Assembly: GCA_005843825.1 (NCBI GenBank)
Contig: SZXX01000036.1
Span: 1 to 36,530 of the forward strand
DNA: 36,530 nucleotides
Source of the DNA: Chlorobium sp.
Lineage (GTDB): Bacteria > Bacteroidota > Chlorobiia > Chlorobiales > Chlorobiaceae
Direction of reading: 5' to 3'
Part shown: in pieces, positions 8,523 through 16,202 of the stretch
Numbering within the stretch: the stretch's first letter is position 1
Layout: the number at the start of each line of letters is the position of its first letter
Notes under the pieces: generated by a model
The model's input: only the letters and a program-made list of their open reading frames with translations
Told to the model about the DNA's origin: nothing
Database searches by the model: none
Position numbers and translations under genes: made by a program

Positions 8523-11500
8523 CTACCCTGAAATCCGCACATTATCGGGACCAAGAATTTCCTCAAGCTGTTCAATGATGCTTTCGGCAGGATCAATTGG
8601 AATAGTGCGGGCAAAGAGTGTAAGTGTTTCAATATTTTCACCCGACTGGGCTTTGACTTCAAAATCGACTTGCGTCCCTCCCCTGTTTCGGTCAAAGATC
8701 CGTTTTACTGCTACAAGCTTTTCAAGCTGCTGCTGATCGTCGGCATCGATTTTAAGGATAACTTTTTTAACGAGACCCTCTCTTACCTTTTTTATCGGTA
8801 CGATCTCTCTGACCAGAAGTTTGAGCATGCCACCACTAACCTCGCCTTCGGCAACAAGCATCAACACCTCTTCGGGTTTGATAAGATGCCCGTACTGCTC
8901 GTAGAGACTTGCAAACACGGTAAAGTCTGCTTTGCCGGTAAAGTCCTCAATGGAGCCAAACAGCATCTGCTTGCCTTTACGGTCCTGATAAGGCTTTATT
9001 GAAACGATAACCCCGATGACTTTATACTGTTTTGCCTTGACAACCTCTTTAGCCTGAAGCTGGAGTGTCGCAAATGCCTGCCAATCGCGCCGGTATGGGG
9101 TGAGCGGATGATGGCTCAGATAAAACCCGACCAGTTTTTTTTCGTATAGAAGCTTTTCAGGCTCAGGCATCATTTCGGCAGGCTCCATATCGGGGTAGTG
9201 CTCGGCCTCAAGCTGAGCCCCTTCTTCGGCTGAAAAAAAGCCGCATTGGCCGAGCGTGACGGAGCGGTTCTGCATCTGCCCGAATTTGATTGCCTTGTCG
9301 ACATTGGCAATAAGGCGGGCCCGATGCTTGTCAAGTTCATCAAAGGCTCCTGAAAGTATAAGGCACTCGAGGGCCTTGCGGTTCATGACTCTCAAATCGA
9401 CCGAGACCGCAAGATCAAAAATGTTTGTAAAGTCACGCTTCCGGCGGAGCCTGGAGGTGACCACTGCCCGTGCCGCTCCCCCAACCTGCTTGATAGCGCT
9501 GAGTCCAACCCGGATATATGAGCGTCCGTCAACATCTTCAACTGAAAAGAGAGCATCACTTTTATTGATCGATGGAGGCAAGGTTGATATTCCAAAACTT
9601 TTGGCCTCATCGGTCAAGTGCTTCATCCGTTCTGTATCACCTATTTCACTATTCAGAACGGCTGTCACAAACTCAATCGTGTAGTGGGCTTTGAGATATC
9701 CCGTCCAGTAGGCAAGAACTCCATAAGCAGCCGAATGGCTTTTGTTGAAACCGTAGCCGGCAAACTCGGCCATAAGTTCGAAAACCCTTGTTGCAAGCGT
9801 ATCGTGCACGCCTTGCTTAATAGCACCCTGAACAAAATCGGCCTTGTATTTCTCCATGATCTCAGGCATCTTTTTCCCCATCGCCTTGCGAAGATTATCC
9901 GCTTTGGCAAGAGAAAAGCCGCCCATAACCTGGGAAATCTGCATGACCTGTTCCTGATAGACAATGACACCATAGGTCTCTTTGAGAATCTCTTCGAGCA
10001 TCGGGTGCATATAATCGATTGCTTCCCTTCCATGTTTACGATCGACGAACAGGTCGACAGCATTTCGCTTTTCATCAATCCGGGCATTGAGAGCGCCCGG
10101 ACGATAGAGCGCGCTCATGGCTATGATATCGCCGATCTGGGTTGGCTGAAGGCGTGTCATATAGCTTTGCATGCCGGATGATTCGAACTGAAAAATACCG
10201 GCCATCTTGCCTTCCTGGAAAATGCGGAAGGTTTTCCGATCGTTCATCGGCACTTTTTCAAGCTCGATATCGAGGTTGTGCCGCCGTTTAATCATTTTGA
10301 GGGTTTCATCTATAACGGCAAGAGTTTCAAGGCCCAGATAGTCAATCTTGAGGAGGCCGGCTGTCTCTATCCAGTTTTTGTCAAACTGGGTGACGACCTG
10401 CTTTTCGTCACTGCCGTCGGAGTTTTTCGCCTTGACATGGTCTGGTTCGTCAAGATCAATTTCATCGGCGAACTTACGTACTTCGGTTTCGATTTTGTTG
10501 GAGACGTAGAGCGGCACCTGTTCTTCGAGCGGACCATCGGTAATGACAACAGCACCGGCATGCATTGAAACGTTACGCGCCCGACCCTCAAGAGCACGGG
10601 CATGGTTCATCAGTTCACGGATCTGTGGAGTGCTTTCGGCATATTCCTTCATCTCCTTTGCTTCGCCCAATGCTTTTTCAAGCGTGATGCCCGGCCTCGT
10701 CGGAACAAGTTTGGCGAGTTTATCGACCAGGGGCAGAGGAACTTCAAGAACCCTCCCTGCATCACGGATGGCTGCTTTGGCACCAAGCGTACCAATGGCA
10801 ATGACTTTTGCCACACTCTCGGCCCCATATTTTTCGACCGTATATTCAAGAACCTTCTGCTTGCCGACCGGGGTGAAGTCGATGTCGATATCGGGCATGG
10901 AGGAGCGCTCAGGATTTAAAAACCGCTCAAAGAGCAGCTTGTATCTGAGTGGATCGATCCGGGTGATTCCGGTAAGATAGGCTACAATACTGCCCGCGGC
11001 AGAGCCTCGACCGGGACCGACTGAGTAGCCAAGACGACGGGAGGCGGCTATAAGGTCACTGACGATGAGAAAATATGAGCTGAAGCCCATCTTTTCGATA
11101 ACGCCAAGCTCAAGTTCTATTCGTGATCTTACATCCTCAGCCGTTATTCCTTCTTTTTCGGAATCGGCATACTTTTCTTTTGCTCCCTCCCAGGTCAGGT
11201 GACTGAGGTATTCAAACTCATTTTGAAATCCATCAGGAAGAGGAAAATGCGGAACAATCGGCTCTTTATTGCTGAAGCTATAAGTGCATTTTTCGGCAAT
11301 GAGCAGAGTATTACTCAGTTCGCGGTGTTCGTCGCTGAAGAGACGGTTCATCTCTTCAGATGTCTTCAGGTAGTGATCGCTGCCGGGAAGTGCGATAAGA
11401 TTCTGGCTGGAGAGTTTTTCCTTGGTCCTGTTGGCAACCATCGCCCTGTAGCATCCGGCATCTTTTCGGTCGAGATAGTGAACATTGTTAGTCGCCACCA

Positions 11501-12107
11501 GCTCAATCGATAATTTTTTGGCCAGAGCAATGGTCTCGGCATTCAGGGTTTCATCGAAAGGGGTATTATGACGTTGAAGCTCCAGATAAAAGTTGTCTCC
11601 AAAAATCTCCCGATAGTAAGTTGCAAATGATTCTGCCTCATCGATTGCTCCGGCAATAAGAGCTCTGCCTACTCTTCCTGAAGAGTAAGCAGAGAGACAG
11701 ACAAGACCTTCATGAAAGGTTTCAAGGATGCGGCTCTCTATATGAGGCATTCCATGGACGAAACCATCTTTTGCCGCCCTGGACAACAGAATGCAGAGGT
11801 TTCGGTATCCGGCATCATTTTGAACAAGAAGTACCAGCGACGGTGAGACTGAAGCAGGGCCATGCTGATGTGCATCAGTTTCAAGAAGCAAAAGCTCACT
11901 GCCGATAATCAGCTTGATGCCGGCATTTCTGGCTTCATTGAAGAGCTCCGGCATATTGAATATTGCGCAATAATCGGTAACAGCAATACTCTTCATGCCA
12001 TACTTCAGCGCTGAGGAAAACATCTCTCCCGGAAAAACAGGACTGCTCTGCATCGAATAGTGCGTATGAGCATGCAAGTGTACAAAATCCATAGAGATAG
12101 AGGCCAT
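8523..12107 (-). CDS. dnaE: DNA polymerase III alpha subunit (replicative polymerase)
   Basis: This 1194-residue protein is slightly longer than E. coli DnaE (1160). The N-terminal PHP domain begins with FVHLHAHTHYSM and keeps its His-rich metal motif. The polymerase active site shows PDIDIDF (Asp406, Asp408) and the third catalytic Asp589 in LLKIDYLGLETL. GPGRGSAAGS and the finger motif FNKSHSAAYG follow. A C-terminal OB-fold region (KQYKVIGVIVSIKPYQDRKGK) and tail complete it. It is the catalytic core of the replicase. The start at 12107 is tentative; the ATG at 12092, just before DFVHLHAH, fits the family N-terminus equally well. Confidence 0.97.
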   Translation of the reverse strand: MASISMDFVHLHAHTHYSMQSSPVFPGEMFSSALKYGMKSIAVTDYCAIFNMPELFNEARNAGIKLIIGSELLLLETDAHQHGPASVSPSLVLLVQNDAGYRNLCILLSRAAKDGFVHGMPHIESRILETFHEGLVCLSAYSSGRVGRALIAGAIDEAESFATYYREIFGDNFYLELQRHNTPFDETLNAETIALAKKLSIELVATNNVHYLDRKDAGCYRAMVANRTKEKLSSQNLIALPGSDHYLKTSEEMNRLFSDEHRELSNTLLIAEKCTYSFSNKEPIVPHFPLPDGFQNEFEYLSHLTWEGAKEKYADSEKEGITAEDVRSRIELELGVIEKMGFSSYFLIVSDLIAASRRLGYSVGPGRGSAAGSIVAYLTGITRIDPLRYKLLFERFLNPERSSMPDIDIDFTPVGKQKVLEYTVEKYGAESVAKVIAIGTLGAKAAIRDAGRVLEVPLPLVDKLAKLVPTRPGITLEKALGEAKEMKEYAESTPQIRELMNHARALEGRARNVSMHAGAVVITDGPLEEQVPLYVSNKIETEVRKFADEIDLDEPDHVKAKNSDGSDEKQVVTQFDKNWIETAGLLKIDYLGLETLAVIDETLKMIKRRHNLDIELEKVPMNDRKTFRIFQEGKMAGIFQFESSGMQSYMTRLQPTQIGDIIAMSALYRPGALNARIDEKRNAVDLFVDRKHGREAIDYMHPMLEEILKETYGVIVYQEQVMQISQVMGGFSLAKADNLRKAMGKKMPEIMEKYKADFVQGAIKQGVHDTLATRVFELMAEFAGYGFNKSHSAAYGVLAYWTGYLKAHYTIEFVTAVLNSEIGDTERMKHLTDEAKSFGISTLPPSINKSDALFSVEDVDGRSYIRVGLSAIKQVGGAARAVVTSRLRRKRDFTNIFDLAVSVDLRVMNRKALECLILSGAFDELDKHRARLIANVDKAIKFGQMQNRSVTLGQCGFFSAEEGAQLEAEHYPDMEPAEMMPEPEKLLYEKKLVGFYLSHHPLTPYRRDWQAFATLQLQAKEVVKAKQYKVIGVIVSIKPYQDRKGKQMLFGSIEDFTGKADFTVFASLYEQYGHLIKPEEVLMLVAEGEVSGGMLKLLVREIVPIKKVREGLVKKVILKIDADDQQQLEKLVAVKRIFDRNRGGTQVDFEVKAQSGENIETLTLFARTIPIDPAESIIEQLEEILGPDNVRISG

Positions 12108-12132
12108 TCAGCGTTTTATGGTGAGATCATGA

Positions 12133-12180
12133 CGTAACGCCATTGTGGATTCTGCCCACCCATGCTCCGAATGCGTTACG
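12133..12180. other. Inverted repeat in the dnaE leader region
   Basis: CGTAACGC (12133-12140) and GCGTTACG (12173-12180) are perfect inverted arms. Inside them CATT/AATG and GTGG/CCAC can also pair, giving an interrupted hairpin. It lies 26 bases upstream of the dnaE start on the minus strand. It could be an operator, a leader RNA structure or a remnant of a small element; the role is unknown. Confidence 0.35.
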
Positions 12181-12254
12181 GGCTTTGATGGTCAAGGTAG
12201 TACATTTTTTTGGATCTTTCGCTGGCATTAACAACCATATGGAGTGATCACCCC

Positions 12255-12289
12255 AGAGAGAGCGCTGAACAGCAACATGGCTTCTCTCT
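12255..12289 (-). terminator. Possible weak terminator or stabilising hairpin after the GH65 gene
   Basis: AGAGAGAGC (12255-12263) pairs with GCTTCTCTCT (12280-12289) with a single bulge. It begins about 15 bases downstream of the GH65 stop codon on the minus strand. There is no T-run, so intrinsic termination is doubtful. Confidence 0.3.
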
Positions 12290-12303
12290 TAAACTTCCAT
12301 TGT

Positions 12304-14679
12304 TCAGTCCCTTCTTTTTTTTCTTCGCTCGGGAAGTTCATACCGTTGGTTGGTCATCAATGTATATGATTTTCCAAAAAGGCTTAACGGCAGCGAGATC
12401 TGTTCCTTCGAATGTATCAGCAATGAAACATACTCTTGATGGATCGTAACCTCAACAATTCTCGTTTTCCAGCGTACAGAAAACGAAAGACTTTGCCATT
12501 CCTTCGGCAGCCATGGCTTCAGCACCAACCTTTCAGACTTTATCGAAAACCCTCCAAAGCCATGGATCACGGTCTGCCACGTGCCGCCCACGGCAGCGGC
12601 ATGAATGCCCAGCCCTGTATTGCCATGAAGGTTTTCCAGATCAAACAGTGCGGTTTTCATAAAGTAATTGTATGCCTTTGTGTGCCTCCCGGAGGGAATG
12701 CCTACCATGGCATGAATACAATGGCTTAATGAGGATTTATGCACTGTCCGCTTTTCATAAAAATCGAAATTCGCTTGTTTTTGCTCAAAGCTGAATGCAT
12801 GAGGAAATAGCATCATCACAAGGATGACATCGGCTTGTTTAATGAGACGGGTGGACTGGATATTGCGGTAGTTAATACCACGCGGAAGTACTGGCTGGCC
12901 GTCCCGGCTATCATCCTTGATGACATAGTCCTTCAGGGCAAAGTAACCGTCAAACTGCTCAAAGAGCTTTGTTTCGGAATCGTATGTCAACTTGAGATTC
13001 TTGCTGATATCAAGCCAGGAATCAACCTCATTACTATTGAGTGTTAAGCGGGATGCAAGCTCATCAAGAAATTTGGAATTATTTCGGCCCATATACCTGA
13101 AAAGCGTAACAGCAAGGCGGAGGTGCCATTTTACTATGAAATTGGTATATGCATTGTTGTTGACATGCTCATGAAACTCATCGGGACCTATGACGCAACG
13201 AATCTCAAAGTCCACACCAGCATGAACGACCCTCGATGCCCAGAAGCGGGCAGTAAGAAAAACCATTTCAAGTCCGTAGTCCAGTAAAAAGCTTTCGTCA
13301 CCTGTGACACGAAAATACTTTTCGACTCCGTAAATAACATCGGAAACAATGTGATCTTCCTCCGTACCGGTATAGATCAGGCGTATGGTACGCTCAAGCT
13401 TTGAGGCAAATCTTGGAGTTACATCCTCTCCAGTAGTAGCAGACTCCCAAGCATATTTTGCTCCTTTATAGCCCATCTTCAGTGCATTCTGCTTGGCACC
13501 GGGAAGAGTATTGTAGCGGTAGAGAAGGAGGTTTCGGGCAATATCGGGAAAGTTGTAGATATAAAACGGCAAGATAAAAATTTCGGTATCCCAGAACGCA
13601 TGCCCCAGGTAACCCTCAGAGCTTAAAAATTTTGCACCGATTCCTGCCGGGCGAATTGGACCGTTTATCAACAATTGATAAATATTGAAACGCAAAGCAT
13701 GCTGAGCCGCAGCATCCCCGGTAATGACAATGTCAGCCTGTTTCCATTTTTCCTGCCAGACGTCAAGGTGAGCTGCTATTTCATGGGGAGCACCGCTTCG
13801 GACATAAGATTTAAGTTTTCCAATGGTCCCCCTGAACATCTCCTCGGCTGGCAGTTCCCTGCTTGTTGCAACAACTGCCAGCTTTTCAAATATATAGGTC
13901 TCTCCCTTCTGGACATCAAGGGTAATTTCGCTGGTAAACTTTTCGCCATAAATTCTAGGCTCCCATTTATAACTCTGGAGGGAGGGTGAAACAAGCTTCC
14001 ATGACGCCGCTTCGGAAATCCTTATTCCCCGTTCGCGGGTTTTCATTTCAAGATACATAAAGGCCCGGCCTCGCTCAATTCGTTCAAGTTGAAGATGTTT
14101 CAGCATTTCACGAGGAAAAAAGCCTCTATTGCAAACATCTCCATTCAAACCACTGAGCACACGAATGGGAGCGGAAAAATTCTTCGGAGTGACTTTTACC
14201 AGCAAATATCCCAAATGCACATTGTGCATGAAAACAAGTCGTATGGTTTCCAGTGTGAGAATCTGACCTGAAGGGTTTTTAAAGGTGGTACGGCGGTGCA
14301 GGACTCCTTTTTTCATATCCAGGATCTGCTCATGGAAGAGTGTTTTGCAGGTTGAGAGACAGAATTTATGTCCCTCGCTCCATATCGAGACATCGGTCCA
14401 CATAGGACACTTGACCAGTCCTTCAACATCGGCTTCTGATTTATTATAAATGCCGCTTAAGTACATACCTCCGGAATGTTCGGGTGGCAATTCCTCAAGA
14501 CTTCCCCTGATATTCAGATAACCATTGCCAATAGTCAAGAGAGTTTCATTGACCTGAATACTTTTTCTGGTATTCCGAAAACCCTTTCTCCTTAACAACC
14601 ATTGTTCATCTGACAACGCAAGCAACTGCTCATACACTGAACAGGGAGATGAACTTTCCTTCATAGAGCGCTCCACCAT
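12304..14679 (-). CDS. Glycoside hydrolase family 65 protein (probable alpha-glucosyl disaccharide phosphorylase)
   Basis: A GH65 protein of about 791 residues. The family phosphorolyses alpha-linked glucobioses such as maltose, trehalose, kojibiose or nigerose to beta-glucose-1-phosphate and glucose. Key signs are the general-acid motif IGPDEFHEHVNNNAYTN (catalytic Glu at about 501), the preceding GHAFWDTEIFILPFY, KQADVILVMML, and the C-terminal GIHAAAVGGTWQ. The ATG at 14679 is preferred because GGAGAG lies six bases before it; a GTG at 14703 and an ATG at 14664 are alternatives. The substrate cannot be told from sequence. No beta-phosphoglucomutase, the usual partner, is in the window. It is divergent from the LRR gene. 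The C-terminus is a basic tail, ERRKKRRD. Confidence 0.88.
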   Translation of the reverse strand: MVERSMKESSSPCSVYEQLLALSDEQWLLRRKGFRNTRKSIQVNETLLTIGNGYLNIRGSLEELPPEHSGGMYLSGIYNKSEADVEGLVKCPMWTDVSIWSEGHKFCLSTCKTLFHEQILDMKKGVLHRRTTFKNPSGQILTLETIRLVFMHNVHLGYLLVKVTPKNFSAPIRVLSGLNGDVCNRGFFPREMLKHLQLERIERGRAFMYLEMKTRERGIRISEAASWKLVSPSLQSYKWEPRIYGEKFTSEITLDVQKGETYIFEKLAVVATSRELPAEEMFRGTIGKLKSYVRSGAPHEIAAHLDVWQEKWKQADIVITGDAAAQHALRFNIYQLLINGPIRPAGIGAKFLSSEGYLGHAFWDTEIFILPFYIYNFPDIARNLLLYRYNTLPGAKQNALKMGYKGAKYAWESATTGEDVTPRFASKLERTIRLIYTGTEEDHIVSDVIYGVEKYFRVTGDESFLLDYGLEMVFLTARFWASRVVHAGVDFEIRCVIGPDEFHEHVNNNAYTNFIVKWHLRLAVTLFRYMGRNNSKFLDELASRLTLNSNEVDSWLDISKNLKLTYDSETKLFEQFDGYFALKDYVIKDDSRDGQPVLPRGINYRNIQSTRLIKQADVILVMMLFPHAFSFEQKQANFDFYEKRTVHKSSLSHCIHAMVGIPSGRHTKAYNYFMKTALFDLENLHGNTGLGIHAAAVGGTWQTVIHGFGGFSIKSERLVLKPWLPKEWQSLSFSVRWKTRIVEVTIHQEYVSLLIHSKEQISLPLSLFGKSYTLMTNQRYELPERRKKRRD

Positions 14680-14928
14680 AATATTCTCTCCGCAGGCTAT
14701 CACACATTCTGAGACTCGACCTCAAATATTTCATATATAAATCCTATATAACAAACACCCGCTTTATTGTATAAGTTTATAAAGTGATCACGATCATTAT
14801 ACCATGACCATCAAGAGCAAATAACGGGGTGTATTTTTCCCTTCAAGTATGTCGGTAACGCTTTTTTTCTTATTATTATAGCAAGATGCCATCTTGTACC
14901 CTTTCAACACATTAACCACCCTATCGTT

Positions 14929-16131
14929 TTGGAGCAAAACACCTATAATCAATGCCCAGTATGCGCCTATCCTCTCACTATAGAAAGTGCTGTATGCCCT
15001 AGATGCGGGAATGATATTCTTGAAGATATATCATCACTTGACCAGCAATCACGGGAACTGCACACTCAGAACATAGAGGATAAAAAGGCTGCCTGGTACA
15101 TCAACTGCCTTACAGAAAAGCTTAATTTCGAAACACCCCCTCCTTCAGATAGTTCTGACGAAATCAGCCATCAAGAACAATCACGACAGATTCCATCCCG
15201 AACTGTTGAAAATGAGTTTCTTCGTACCATCAGCAAAGCAGAGCTTCTGCGAGAGAGTTCGGCTCGAAGAAAATGGTGGAACTCCATGACCGATGACTGG
15301 AAAGATATTGTTAAAACAACACTGAAAATTGTACGTGAACCATCCGAACAGGAGTTACTTGACTTTCTTGAGACCACGCACCTTCGATGTGATAACCGGA
15401 GAATTCACAATCTCCTGCCTGTAAGGGTACTTGAAAAGCTCCAGCAGCTTCGTTGCGATGAATCTCCTGTTGAAAGTCTTGAGCCTCTGCTGCATCTCGA
15501 GAAGCTGCAACGCCTCTATGCTTTCGACTGCGACTTTTCATCCCTCGAACCTCTTCGCAATTTGAAGAGCCTGAAACTCCTGTGGGTATCAAGTACCCAA
15601 GTCCGATCACTTAAGCCGATTCAGAACCTGCTTAATCTTGAGGAGCTCTATTGTTCAGAAACGCAGATTGAGGATCTTTCACCCCTCAAAAACCTTATCA
15701 ATCTGGAAAAACTCAGCTGCTATAAAACAGGAATTTCTTCTATTGAGCCACTCGGCGAGCTTGAAAATCTCATCGAACTCGGAATCAACAGTTCAAAGAT
15801 TGTCGATATAGCCCCTCTCTCCTCTCTAAGCAGTCTCGAATATCTCCGATGCAACAAAACAAGTATCACCAGTATTGAACCGCTGAAAAACCTGATAGAT
15901 CTAAGGGAGTTAAGCATAGCACATACTCCTCTCACGACTATTGATGCTTTGGAGGGACTGGTAAATCTAGAAGAGCTGGATATATCGAATACCCAGATAA
16001 ACTCGATTGGCCCTATCATGCATCTTCAGAACCTTGAAAAACTGGAGCTTTCGTCCAGTAACATTCCCAGAGAGGAGGTTGAGCGGTTTATTGAACTGCA
16101 CCCAGGGTGCGAGGTGGGGATGAAGCAGTAG
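14929..16131 (+). CDS. Zinc-ribbon, leucine-rich-repeat protein of unknown function
   Basis: A 400-residue protein. The N-terminus has two CxxC pairs (Cys9/Cys12 and Cys23/Cys26; CPVC...CPRCG) forming a probable zinc ribbon. Residues 40-165 are a charged linker with WWNSMTDDWKDIV. From about 165 to 395 there are nine or ten 22-residue leucine-rich repeats of the internalin/SDS22 type, with period L-x-x-L-x-x-L and xxTxIxxIEPL. There is no signal peptide or membrane segment, so it is probably cytoplasmic. The start is TTG; the ribbon makes a later start impossible without losing it. The TAG stop lies inside a GCAGTAGGCAGT repeat unit. The family is a protein-interaction scaffold; no specific partner can be inferred. 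Confidence 0.85.
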   Translation: MEQNTYNQCPVCAYPLTIESAVCPRCGNDILEDISSLDQQSRELHTQNIEDKKAAWYINCLTEKLNFETPPPSDSSDEISHQEQSRQIPSRTVENEFLRTISKAELLRESSARRKWWNSMTDDWKDIVKTTLKIVREPSEQELLDFLETTHLRCDNRRIHNLLPVRVLEKLQQLRCDESPVESLEPLLHLEKLQRLYAFDCDFSSLEPLRNLKSLKLLWVSSTQVRSLKPIQNLLNLEELYCSETQIEDLSPLKNLINLEKLSCYKTGISSIEPLGELENLIELGINSSKIVDIAPLSSLSSLEYLRCNKTSITSIEPLKNLIDLRELSIAHTPLTTIDALEGLVNLEELDISNTQINSIGPIMHLQNLEKLELSSSNIPREEVERFIELHPGCEVGMKQ

Positions 16132-16195
16132 GCAGTGAAGAGGAGGAATAGGTCCTATAGGACTTATAAGACCTATAGGACTTATACTTTTTTGG
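16125..16195 (+). repeat. Composite intergenic repeat, copy C
   Basis: GCAGTAGGCAGTGAAGAGG (16125-16143) is followed by GAATAGGTCCTATAGGACTT and further decamer units to about 16186, then ATACTTTTTTG. It fills the convergent gap between the LRR gene and the carboxylase gene, and it supplies the LRR stop codon. Confidence 0.8.
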
Positions 16196-16202
16196 GGCCG
16201 GG

